From a virus: a stretch of 29,561 bases of DNA. A model generated the notes under the pieces. The model saw only the letters and a program-made list of their open reading frames with translations, had not been told where the DNA came from and ran no database searches. Every line of letters starts with the position of its first letter. Position 1 is the first letter of the stretch. Where the stretch lies: positions 1-29,561 of the IMG/VR virus record IMGVR_UViG_3300042446_000903. One strand, 5' to 3'. Made by a program: the position numbers and the translations under genes. Of the stretch, positions 14,906-22,422 are shown piece after piece.

Positions 14906-16398
14906 TGCTCGTATTCCTCGTCTAAGTTTTGAATTTCTAACAATCCATCTTTATGGTCAACCAACTCGTGATTGTGCCTGGAGTTCCTAAAGTTGTCCAT
15001 TTCCAAATTGACTTTTTGTCGCAGGTTTAGTCTATCAAGGGCAAGCGAAGATGGTTCTTTTGGTAAAAGCCCTTGGCCTTGCATAACGTGAACTAAATGA
15101 GGTACATGAAACATTAGGTTTATCTCTTGGTAATGGTCATACCTGGATGGAACTTTTTCAGACCATAAATCAATTAGTTCTTGAAGTTCATCATTAAGAG
15201 GCATCTCAGATTGGTCAATCCAAAATTGTGAGTCTCGCCTATCGGAAACGTAATGCAACCTAATCATTGTCAGTATATTACGCATTGTTTCAGTAATCGT
15301 TTTATTGTACGCAATCTGCATTTTTGATGATTTTTTAGTATATGAAGCGACGTTCTGAATAAGCATTTTTAATTGAATTAAAGTACTGCCGATACTGGTG
15401 GCTTCCAGGGGTTCAACAAACGAGGAAGCAAGGCCTACAGAGACACAGTTTTTCACCCACTGGTTTTTTAAGAAACCTGCATCGTATTTAAAAGTTTTAG
15501 GATTTTCTGGGACCTTATATCCAGTCATCGCTTGCGCTTCTTCAATAGCCTTATCTACAGATATGTGAGAAGAAGAGAAGATGTAACCGTTACCACGACG
15601 TTCTTGCGTTGGTATTTCAAACATCCACCCAGAAGATGCTGCCCTGGCTCGGGTGTATGGGCGAATCTGTCCATTAGGGTCAGACTCTGTTGGGAAAGCA
15701 ATTGCTGAATCACAAAGAAGATACGGGGAAAAAGACTCCCATTCAGTGTTTCCTAGTTTTGTCATAAGAACTCTGGAAAAACCACTGGCATCAATCCAAA
15801 AATCAGCAGAAACAACTGCTTGCTGTTCTGTTGTTACTGAAGATATTTCTCCAGTTTCTGAATCAAGTTCTATTGAGTTAACTTCTGCATCAATGAATTT
15901 AATCATTCTCGCAAAACATAGTCCTGTTAAATAGTCGTTTAGTTTATTTGTATCAAAATGAAACTGATTTGTTGTCTTGTGGATGTTTCGTCTACCAATT
16001 TTGTTCTGCACAAGACCCGCACTCCCCGTCTGAGAAGTAATTAGTTTATTGGAGTCAACAAACCCAGCATAGGTAGCAAACAAACCATGCGCAAATATTT
16101 CGTCCACTCCACCAATGCTGTGAAAATAGTCAGGGGTATGAGTTGTCCAGTTTTCAAAACGGAGACCATACTTATGGGTTGCGCTCGTGTTCTCAATAAG
16201 TTCACCAGTTGGAATGTCGCAGTCGTTCATGAACTCACGCCAGTGTTCTGTAGAGCCTTCACCAACGCCAATAATTCCTATTTTGGAAGAAGAGATTATT
16301 GTAATTTCAGAATTAACAAATGCTCTCCGAAGCAATAAGGCAGAAACCAATCCGGCAGTTCCTGAACCGACAATGCAGAATGATAAATTGTTATTCAT
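14902..16398 (-). CDS. Flavin-dependent (tryptophan-type) halogenase
   Basis: A 498-aa enzyme of the tryptophan halogenase family, which uses FADH2, O2 and halide to make hypohalous acid. Visible features are the FAD-binding GSGTAG at 11-16, GVGEGST at 44-50, the catalytic lysine candidate K76 in SATHKYGLRFENW, and EPLEATS at 329-335 containing the conserved glutamate (E332). The diagnostic W-x-W-x-I-P motif is altered to GWMFEIP at 257-263, and the Ser usually after the Glu is Ala. Cyanophage VirX1, a characterised viral halogenase, belongs to the same broad group and prefers iodide. A free-substrate or protein-bound aromatic acceptor is possible here. No flavin reductase gene is seen nearby, so reduced flavin would come from the host. 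Confidence 0.9.
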   Translation of the reverse strand: MNNNLSFCIVGSGTAGLVSALLLRRAFVNSEITIISSSKIGIIGVGEGSTEHWREFMNDCDIPTGELIENTSATHKYGLRFENWTTHTPDYFHSIGGVDEIFAHGLFATYAGFVDSNKLITSQTGSAGLVQNKIGRRNIHKTTNQFHFDTNKLNDYLTGLCFARMIKFIDAEVNSIELDSETGEISSVTTEQQAVVSADFWIDASGFSRVLMTKLGNTEWESFSPYLLCDSAIAFPTESDPNGQIRPYTRARAASSGWMFEIPTQERRGNGYIFSSSHISVDKAIEEAQAMTGYKVPENPKTFKYDAGFLKNQWVKNCVSVGLASSFVEPLEATSIGSTLIQLKMLIQNVASYTKKSSKMQIAYNKTITETMRNILTMIRLHYVSDRRDSQFWIDQSEMPLNDELQELIDLWSEKVPSRYDHYQEINLMFHVPHLVHVMQGQGLLPKEPSSLALDRLNLRQKVNLEMDNFRNSRHNHELVDHKDGLLEIQNLDEEYEQ

Positions 16399-16404
16399 TT
16401 TTAC

Positions 16405-17484
16405 CTAAGAATATGCTATGTAAGACTTGATGTAGTTAACTTCAAGAATCCACTGACTTAGCGTCAAGTCAGTGAAGGGCGGAATTTGCTCCAATATTTC
16501 TAGTGGAGACAAAGACGACTCTATACCATACTTAATGCATATTTCGTATATTTTTGATTCAATGTGTTGTCGTTCCGAGGAAAGTATTTCTTCTGGCACA
16601 ACGGGCGGAGAAGGATGGTTGTGCACCAAAGCATTTAGTGTTCTGTATCGGTGAGTACTCTTTACCCAGTTCAAAAATAAGGGGCCGACGCTGGCCTGCT
16701 CCGTAAAACCATGTCGCGTATTTTCTTGATTTTGAAAGTATCTGTAAACAGGCATATCTTCCTGATATTCAGATATCTCGTTTAGCACGTTTTCTGGTAT
16801 CTGAAGAGTTTCAATATAATTTTTACATGCTAAAGAAACTTCATTATCGCTATCAAATGGACTCTCTGTTAGGGATGCCCATTCAATAATGAGTTTCATT
16901 AGACCCATAGGGGTTTTTGTAACAGCAGTTACAGCAGGCCAATCCCTAAAGGAATCATTAACACCGGGTATGAAACCATATACAACATGAGCAACACCGG
17001 CAGCACCAAGCATTACTGTTACTTTACTAATGTGTTGAAACAAAACAGTGTCTGTCACTGTAGGGCGCACCCCATCTTCTAAGGGAAACTGAACGGGTCC
17101 ATATTTTCCTGCGTCACAACGGTCCATAAAATCTACGGCGTCTTTACTGGCCGTAGCAGGTGTCATTACCTTGGAAGACATCACGCAATACATGTCTTCT
17201 TCTTTGATGGAGTCTTTAACAAAGTGCTCTAAGATGTCGTCATAGCAAATAGCGTCAATGATTGACTCTTGGTTATTACGGACAAGAACATAGTTAAAAT
17301 CACCAGAGTAAGGGTCTAGTTCTTTAAAGGCAATAATCGTCTTTCCATCCGAAGTAAACGTGTCATATTCCGTATATTCAATGTTTCCACTAGGCGTTGG
17401 GGTGTACAACTTGAAATCAGCCGTGCCGTCAATGCCGTAATAGCACTTATAGTTTGCTATTTCTATCAGCGAAATGTCGCTCAT
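16405..17484 (-). CDS. Hypothetical protein upstream of the halogenase, 359 aa
   Basis: No family recognised. The protein is acidic and globular with no membrane segments. It starts MSDISLIEIANYKCYYGIDG and has a beta-rich first third (NIEYTEYDTF, TIIAFKELDPYSGDFNYVLV), a middle with KVTVMLGAAGVAHVVYGFIPG, and a helical last third rich in aromatic residues (FLNWVKSTHRYRTLNALVHN, LTLSQWILEVNYIKSYIAY). AAGG precedes the ATG by 6 bases. The stop lies 6 bases before the halogenase start, so it is in the same unit and may be its partner or substrate-handling protein. It could also be a virion protein closing the fibre section. Confidence 0.6.
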   Translation of the reverse strand: MSDISLIEIANYKCYYGIDGTADFKLYTPTPSGNIEYTEYDTFTSDGKTIIAFKELDPYSGDFNYVLVRNNQESIIDAICYDDILEHFVKDSIKEEDMYCVMSSKVMTPATASKDAVDFMDRCDAGKYGPVQFPLEDGVRPTVTDTVLFQHISKVTVMLGAAGVAHVVYGFIPGVNDSFRDWPAVTAVTKTPMGLMKLIIEWASLTESPFDSDNEVSLACKNYIETLQIPENVLNEISEYQEDMPVYRYFQNQENTRHGFTEQASVGPLFLNWVKSTHRYRTLNALVHNHPSPPVVPEEILSSERQHIESKIYEICIKYGIESSLSPLEILEQIPPFTDLTLSQWILEVNYIKSYIAYS

Positions 17485-17494
17485 TTTTTACCTT

Positions 17495-17722
17495 TTAAGA
17501 CAGTGCAGCAATTTTTGCATCTGCACGTGCGATGTTTGTCAACAATGACGTTACTCGTGCTTCATTGCCTGTTGGTGGTTCTGCGGGAACCCATGTCGTT
17601 GCGTCAAATTCGTCAGGGTCAATCCCTAGTCCTACAAGGAGTCCATACACCTCGTTCAGCATATGCTTCTTGGTGTCGCCCAGTGATTTGATTTTTTGCT
17701 CTGTAGTTAAGTTGAATTCCAT
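17495..17722 (-). CDS. Small helical hypothetical protein, 75 aa
   Basis: Has a good GGAG ribosome site 5 bases before ATG 17722. It begins MEFNLTTEQKIKSLGDTKKH, carries a DPDEFDATTWVPAEPPTGNE loop and ends with a heptad-like helix (SLLTNIARADAKIAALS), suggesting a small coiled-coil protein. It lies directly after the His-rich fibre gene and 10 bases before the 359-aa gene. The function is unknown. A fibre accessory or assembly factor is possible from position. Confidence 0.6.
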   Translation of the reverse strand: MEFNLTTEQKIKSLGDTKKHMLNEVYGLLVGLGIDPDEFDATTWVPAEPPTGNEARVTSLLTNIARADAKIAALS

Positions 17723-17737
17723 GATTTCTCCGTTTTG

Positions 17738-19489
17738 TTAAGCGTTAAGAAGGATATAAGTGGTTCCAGAAGAAGCCGTATGAGTGTCGGATGCTGCTGT
17801 GGTGCCAGAGCGCACATCGTAGGACAATCCAGACGGTGTAGTTTCTGTCAAGATAAGAATAGCACCACCACCACCTGCTCCGCCTCTTACTCCGCTTGCG
17901 CCTGTAGTTCCAGCGCCTCCTGCACCGCCTGTGCCTCCAGCGCCTCCAGCGCCTCCTGCGCCCCCTGCCCCTCCTGCGCCCCCAGCACCTCCAGCACCTC
18001 CAGCCCCTCCAGCCCCTCCAACATAATGAACAGTTGCATTGGCGACATGGGTTGCATGAGAAGGGGAATGAGGGTTTACGTGCTGCTGGTGATGAGGATT
18101 TGTGTGCACATTTGTATGTGGATGTGTTGTGTGGTGTGGGTGTACGTGGTGACCCGTATGACCACCGGCAGTATGGTGATGCCCCACATGGTGGTGTCCA
18201 CCATTAACCGTGTGACCTGCATAATAACCATTCTTAGGGTCGTGCGAGTCGCAGCAATGGTGGTGTGGGTTTACTGTATGCGTATGGTTTACGTGGTGAT
18301 GAGTCGTATGGTGAACCGTATGGTGTCCACCAGGGGTGTGATGGTGACCATTGGGAACATGGTGACCACTTGCAACATGGCCATTGTTCGTATGATACGG
18401 AGTCCCATGGTGGCCATTGTTTATATGAGTTGGAGTAGCCGAATGGGGAGTAACCGTGTAGTCGGGGGCTTTTGTTCCGGCAGCACCAGTAACTCCGGTT
18501 GCACCCGTGGTTCCCGTGGCTCCCGTGGTTCCTGTTGCGCCCGTGGTTCCAGAAGCGCCTGAAGCACCCGAAGCGCCCGCAACGCCAGTAGCACCAACAG
18601 CACCAATCATGGCAAGAGACATAACTGTTCCGGTTCCCGAAATATTCTTGGCAATAATAGCGACTACCGGTCCACCCATTCCGCCAACTCCACCAACACC
18701 GCCTGCACCAAGGACGCCAGATGCTCCCTGTGCTCCGCTTGCTCCTCGTGCTCCAGAAGCGCCGCTTGCGCCAGATGCTCCCCGTGCTCCAGAAGCGCCG
18801 CTTGCGCCAGATGCTCCTCTGCCACCAGCCGCGCCTACCGTTAATCCGTCACTAGGATGTCCGCCTGCGGTTCCTGCAACCCCTGTTGCTCCTACTGCTC
18901 CTGCGATTCCTGTGGCTCCTGTAAGTCCTGTGGCTCCAGCAATTCCTGTTGCCCCTGTTGCTCCGGTTGCTCCTGAAGAACCCGCAACACCCGAAGCACC
19001 TGTAGTTCCACTAGAACCTCCTGCTAACGCAATAGGTGTAGGGCCGTAAACAGCGTCAATAATTGCGCCACCAAGCATTGAAGTGACGCTTTTAAGAAGG
19101 TACGTAGGAAGAGCACTGACGTTTGGGTTGGTGTTTCCTCCGCCTTGTCCACCCAGTCGGTAGGTAATAGCACCAGAAGTATGACCAGAAAGCGTTCCTG
19201 TTAAAACAGCAGAGGCAGTACTGGCGATTGTTCCATTGCTGGAGCCAGCAGTATTGCCAGTGACGTCACCAATACCGACAACACCGTTGATGATTGCAGC
19301 GCCTTTGACGAACACTTTAAAACCCGAAGTAAGAAGAATGTTTCCTAAAGGAACGGTCAGTGTGTTGTAGTACATGTCCCTAGTAAGGGTTACGGTTCCG
19401 CTGATGGTCACATCGCCATCGGTGCCTGTTCCGTAAACAGCGTCATTTCCTGAACGAACAACAATGTTCTCAATTCTTGAAATTGCCAT
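17738..19489 (-). CDS. Glycine-repeat fibre with a 140-residue histidine-rich segment (583 aa)
   Basis: Domains in order: an N-terminal beta domain (residues 1 to about 75; AVYGTGTDGDVTISGTVTLT, RDMYYNTLTV, GFKVFVKGAAI) shared with the 254-aa fibre; a spacer; a long collagen/poly-Gly-type tract from about residue 160 to 345 (GATGATGIAGATG, GASGASGARGAS, GGVGGVGGMGG); a segment at 349-488 with 47 His in 140 residues (many H-x-H and HHH clusters and one HHHCCDSH); a (GGA)n tract at about 491-530; and a C-terminal GGGGAILILTE cap. Glycine-rich triplet tracts can form polyglycine-II bundles, as in phage S16 gp38. H-x-H sites in T4 fibres bind iron. This density of His would allow a large metal-loaded stalk, but that is inferred. 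Confidence 0.82.
   Translation of the reverse strand: MAISRIENIVVRSGNDAVYGTGTDGDVTISGTVTLTRDMYYNTLTVPLGNILLTSGFKVFVKGAAIINGVVGIGDVTGNTAGSSNGTIASTASAVLTGTLSGHTSGAITYRLGGQGGGNTNPNVSALPTYLLKSVTSMLGGAIIDAVYGPTPIALAGGSSGTTGASGVAGSSGATGATGATGIAGATGLTGATGIAGAVGATGVAGTAGGHPSDGLTVGAAGGRGASGASGASGARGASGASGASGARGASGAQGASGVLGAGGVGGVGGMGGPVVAIIAKNISGTGTVMSLAMIGAVGATGVAGASGASGASGTTGATGTTGATGTTGATGVTGAAGTKAPDYTVTPHSATPTHINNGHHGTPYHTNNGHVASGHHVPNGHHHTPGGHHTVHHTTHHHVNHTHTVNPHHHCCDSHDPKNGYYAGHTVNGGHHHVGHHHTAGGHTGHHVHPHHTTHPHTNVHTNPHHQQHVNPHSPSHATHVANATVHYVGGAGGAGGAGGAGGAGGAGGAGGAGGAGGTGGAGGAGTTGASGVRGGAGGGGAILILTETTPSGLSYDVRSGTTAASDTHTASSGTTYILLNA
18026..18445 (-). other. Histidine-rich segment of the 583-aa fibre
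   Basis: Codons for residues 349-488. By direct count 47 of 140 residues are His, interspersed with Gly, Thr, Asn, Val and Pro in units such as NGHHHTPGGHH, TVHHTTHHHVNHTH and HPHHTTHPHT. It is bounded sharply by AGTKAPDY on one side and by YVGGAGGAGG on the other. Both His codons, CAT and CAC, are used, and there is no long perfect DNA repeat. Selection on the protein rather than simple triplet expansion is therefore likely. Confidence 0.9.
18747..18817 (-). repeat. 36-bp-period tandem repeat in the fibre gene
   Basis: A 35-bp stretch beginning CGTGCTCCAGAAGCGCCGCT at 18747 is repeated exactly from 18783. It encodes GASGASGASGAR twice and indicates recent duplication within the glycine-triplet stalk. 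Confidence 0.85.
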
Positions 19490-19491
19490 AG

Positions 19492-20256
19492 TTAGACCTG
19501 CTGAATGTAATTTACAGTTCCAGCGTTTGCTCCGGTTACATCTGTTGAGATAGTACCAGGGAGTGCGCTTGCGGAAGAGACTATGAGTATGACGCCACCA
19601 CCAGCGGGTGCAGTTGCTGGTGCTTGAATATATCCAGTTCCAGATGATGGACCGCTGATGTAACGAGCAGCAAGGATGACAACTCCGCCACCTGCCTGTC
19701 CAGTACTACCAGCGCCTCCACGAAGGAACATAGGTCCTCCTGTTGCCGTTATGGTGTATCCAGTGATTGCCTGCATTGGTTGTTTGAAGTAACCAAGTCC
19801 ACCCATTGTTGCATGAGGCGCAGTGGCTGTATAGGTTGCAGTTGCGTTACCGCCAAGACTGTGTGTCACTGACGTAGTTGCTGCTCCACCTTGCATGATT
19901 GAACCCAAAGATGCGTATCCAGTCGTAAAGCCAACAATAGAACTTGTACCAAAACGTAAGGTTCCCTTAACAAAGATTCTGTAACCGTTAGGGGCCAGAC
20001 GAACGCTGTTGCCCAATGTCAAATCGTTAAAATACATATCTCGCGTCATGGAGTAAACGCTCGCAGATGGAACCATGCTTAAGACTGTTGTTGTTCCGTC
20101 TAAGGTGGCATCACCGTCAGCACCTGTTCCGTAGATGGAGTCAACGCTTTCGTTGAAGTAAGCGTTCCATACATAACCGTCCCATTGCCAACTCTTAGGG
20201 CCAATAGTAAAAATCTGATATTGATACGGAGAAGCAGGAAAAGTAATCGCTGACAT
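19492..20256 (-). CDS. Glycine-rich fibre/adhesin, 254 aa
   Basis: Has the FPASPYQYQIFTIGPKSWQW anchor (residues 5-24), then a beta domain (SIYGTGADGDATLDGTTTVL, TRDMYFNDLTLGNSVRL, GYRIFVKGTLRFG) that is paralogous to the N-terminus of the His-rich fibre directly downstream. The C-terminal part contains small glycine clusters (GGAGSTGQAGGGVVILAA, APAGGGVILIVSS), the kind of end cap that closes polyglycine-type phage adhesins. No long collagen tract is present. Its start overlaps the stop of the 594-aa fibre (TAATG), and the His-rich gene begins 2 bases after its own stop. It could be a short form of, or partner to, the His-rich fibre. Confidence 0.72.
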   Translation of the reverse strand: MSAITFPASPYQYQIFTIGPKSWQWDGYVWNAYFNESVDSIYGTGADGDATLDGTTTVLSMVPSASVYSMTRDMYFNDLTLGNSVRLAPNGYRIFVKGTLRFGTSSIVGFTTGYASLGSIMQGGAATTSVTHSLGGNATATYTATAPHATMGGLGYFKQPMQAITGYTITATGGPMFLRGGAGSTGQAGGGVVILAARYISGPSSGTGYIQAPATAPAGGGVILIVSSASALPGTISTDVTGANAGTVNYIQQV

Positions 20257-22040
20257 TAAACACCACCAATATCTTCAACCAGTAAATACGCAGGTTCTGT
20301 TGCTGACGCTTTCCATGTTGTGTTTGTGGCTGCATTGGACACCACACGAGCAAATACAGTTTGCGTACCTGCTGCAAAAGTTGTAACACAACTACAAACG
20401 CTGCCCTGTTGAAGGCTTGCGGAAGGGTAATAAATTAATGTATTTGCAATAATTGTTCCGCTAGTAGTAGCGGTTCTTAGGTAATGGTTGTTTACTGACG
20501 CATTTACGCCGTTATCTACTTTTCCCTCTACCCATGTTATTTTGTAGTAACGATTTGCAACCGCAGTCCATGTGACGCTAGCCCGTGTTACTTCAGTACT
20601 GCCATTACTTGTTATGTTGCTTGTAATGTTGGCTAAAGCCACAACACCTCGTGGTGCCTTGGTTAGCGCAGAAACAACCTCAACCCACGCTGAGCCACTG
20701 TATAAATAGAGAAGGTCTGTGTCAGTCTCATAAATCGTCTGACCTTCCCACGGTGCAGATGGACGAGTAGACGAAGTAACTGGTAGTGGCGACATTGCAC
20801 CGCCACCTAGTTCAACCCAAGCAGAGTTGTAGTAGATGTACGAAGAACCGGTAGTTGTGTCAAACCAAACTTGACCAGCAGTTGGTGATACTGGTGCAGT
20901 TGCAGAACTTGTAATTCCTATAGGTCCTGTTGGTCCTGTTACGCCCGTTGGTCCTGTTGGTCCTGTTGGACCAGTCGCACCTGTCGTGCCACTCACGCCC
21001 GAAACACCGCTAACACCAGATACTCCAGAGACTCCTGAGACTCCTGAAATTCCGCTAACACCGCTTACGCCCGATACGCCTTGAGGACCTGTCGGACCCA
21101 CTGGTCCGATACCGCCGGTTTCTGCGAACTCAATTAGGTCTGTGCCGATTTTAATAGCACCGCCAGCAGCAGTTCCGTAATTCGTTTGAATGAACGTTTG
21201 ACCTGCATGGTCACCTTGAGCAACAAGAGTAAAGTCTCCGTTTTCAACTTCGCCAGCAATACTGTTATCAAAGTCAGTTGCGCGAGTGAACTTAAATTTA
21301 GAACCCGCCGAACCGAGACTGGTTACGGTGTAAATACCGTTTTCAACTTTATTTGTTCTTCCCGAAAAAAGAACACGGTCACCAACAATGATTGTTGCTC
21401 CGCCGACTGTAGAAATAGCACCATTAGCATTTGCTTCAATGTAGGCACCAATACCAAAGCCTTCACTTGCATCTGCAGTTCCAGCAAAGTAAGTACTTGC
21501 GTCTTGCGTGTCTTGAACTGTTACGACAGATGCGTGAGCGTTTTGTGCTCCAGGAACACCAGAAACTCCGCTTACGCCCGATACGCCACTAACTCCAGAG
21601 ACACCAGAAACACCCGACACCCCTGAAACTCCAGAAACGCCCGTTGCTCCGATTACTCCACTGACACCCGATACTCCAGAAACGCCCGAAACACCAGATA
21701 CTCCGGAAACTCCAGAAACGCCTTGAATTCCCGTAGGACCAGTCGCTCCCGTTGCACCTATGACACCACTTACACCACTGACTCCGCTTACACCTTGTGG
21801 ACCAGTAGCACCAATAACACCGCTGACGCCAGAAACTCCAGAAACTCCACTGACTCCGGAAACACCACTGACACCTTGAGGTCCAGAACTGTAGGCAAGA
21901 GAAGTCCAAGCAGTTGTACCGGTACCTACCTTGAATTTACCTGTATCGGTTTCTGCGCCGAGTTCACCTACAGCAAGCGTTGGGTTTGCAGCCGTCCACT
22001 CTGCGGCGGTGCCACGTCTAAATTGAATCTGAATAGCCAT
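20256..22040 (-). CDS. Collagen-like fibre with Mtd-type N-terminal domain (594 aa)
   Basis: ATG at 22040 is chosen over the TTG three bases upstream because AGGAGGTG (22052-22045) is then correctly spaced and the ATG overlaps the previous stop (TGATG). Residues 1-50 ([35 protein letters not shown]) match the N-terminal domain of the Bordetella phage major tropism determinant, a common fibre anchor. Two Gly-Val-Ser/GATG tracts flank a folded domain with [26 protein letters not shown] and TRATDFDNS, also found in the 437-aa fibre. After the second tract come two repeated 'P-G-Q-x-W/I-x-x-x-T-x-x-Y-x-Y-x-x-x-AWVE' units ([39 protein letters not shown]) and a beta-rich head. It is a probable receptor-binding fibre. 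Confidence 0.85.
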   Translation of the reverse strand: MAIQIQFRRGTAAEWTAANPTLAVGELGAETDTGKFKVGTGTTAWTSLAYSSGPQGVSGVSGVSGVSGVSGVSGVIGATGPQGVSGVSGVSGVIGATGATGPTGIQGVSGVSGVSGVSGVSGVSGVSGVIGATGVSGVSGVSGVSGVSGVSGVSGVSGVSGVPGAQNAHASVVTVQDTQDASTYFAGTADASEGFGIGAYIEANANGAISTVGGATIIVGDRVLFSGRTNKVENGIYTVTSLGSAGSKFKFTRATDFDNSIAGEVENGDFTLVAQGDHAGQTFIQTNYGTAAGGAIKIGTDLIEFAETGGIGPVGPTGPQGVSGVSGVSGISGVSGVSGVSGVSGVSGVSGTTGATGPTGPTGPTGVTGPTGPIGITSSATAPVSPTAGQVWFDTTTGSSYIYYNSAWVELGGGAMSPLPVTSSTRPSAPWEGQTIYETDTDLLYLYSGSAWVEVVSALTKAPRGVVALANITSNITSNGSTEVTRASVTWTAVANRYYKITWVEGKVDNGVNASVNNHYLRTATTSGTIIANTLIYYPSASLQQGSVCSCVTTFAAGTQTVFARVVSNAATNTTWKASATEPAYLLVEDIGGV

Positions 22041-22270
22041 CAAACACCTCCTGAATCAAGCGAAGTAATGCCACCGTAATTGGTGGACGGGAAGCCCCCA
22101 TCAATATTAGCAATAGAAACCCCTGTTGGACCTATAGGACCAGACGGACCTACCGCGGTTTGGGCTTGCAGGTTCCATGCACCAACCGTTGTTGAATAAA
22201 CCCATGTTTTATCGCCATTGGTGAATACTTGCCCGTTCGTCGGGGATGTAGGAAAGTCTATTGTAGGCAT
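22040..22270 (-). CDS. Mini-fibre protein with anchor and three collagen triplets, 76 aa
   Basis: Begins IDFPTSPTNGQVFTNGDKTW, the same N-terminal anchor as the larger fibres, then GPSGPIGPTG, and ends abruptly with NIDGGFPSTNYGGITSLDSG. It may be a remnant of a longer fibre or a real short tail protein. The latter is favoured because phages often encode small proteins with this D-G-G ending next to fibres, and both its start and stop overlap neighbouring genes (TAATG upstream, TGATG downstream), showing it is maintained in frame. Function unknown. Confidence 0.65.
   Translation of the reverse strand: MPTIDFPTSPTNGQVFTNGDKTWVYSTTVGAWNLQAQTAVGPSGPIGPTGVSIANIDGGFPSTNYGGITSLDSGGV
22045..22052 (-). 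promoter_or_regulatory. Strong ribosome binding site deciding the 594-aa fibre start
   Basis: AGGAGGTG on the - strand lies 6 bases from AGGAGG to ATG 22040 and only 3 bases from the alternative TTG 22043. It is embedded in the end of the 76-aa gene. This favours the ATG. Confidence 0.75.
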
Positions 22271-22422
22271 TATTCAGGGTTCCATTCTTCAGTGGTGTTA
22301 CCTTCAGCAACCCACGCAAGATACGCCTCGTGTAGAGGGTTTCCATCGGGGATAACAATTCCTGAGTCATAGTAAACAACTCCGTTGTCATCTATCTGAA
22401 AATTATAATGACTTAGTTCCAT
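22270..22422 (-). CDS. Small fibre-linked protein, 50 aa
   Basis: ATG 22422 overlaps the TGA of the 1083-aa fibre (TGATG), and its TAA overlaps the ATG of the 76-aa gene (TAATG), so it is coupled on both sides. The product begins [20 protein letters not shown], with a middle of GIVIPDGNPLHEA and an end of YLAWVAEGNTTEEWNPE. The 'Y-x-x-W-x-x-x-GN' motif matches the 51-aa protein at 9658-9813. Short proteins of this type are frequent beside phage tail fibres. A fibre accessory or chaperone role is inferred from position only. Confidence 0.65.
   Translation of the reverse strand: MELSHYNFQIDDNGVVYYDSGIVIPDGNPLHEAYLAWVAEGNTTEEWNPE

Noticed and set aside
17735-18562. Open frame of 275 codons on the + strand opposite the His-rich fibre (Cys/Met/Val-rich product)
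   Set aside because: It is the complement of His/Gly-rich coding sequence, which lacks stop-generating codons. No ribosome site or protein-like composition supports it, and the - strand gene is clearly real.
20256-22043. TTG start at 22043 for the 594-aa fibre
   Set aside because: Only 3 bases from AGGAGG. The ATG at 22040 has correct spacing and overlaps the previous stop.
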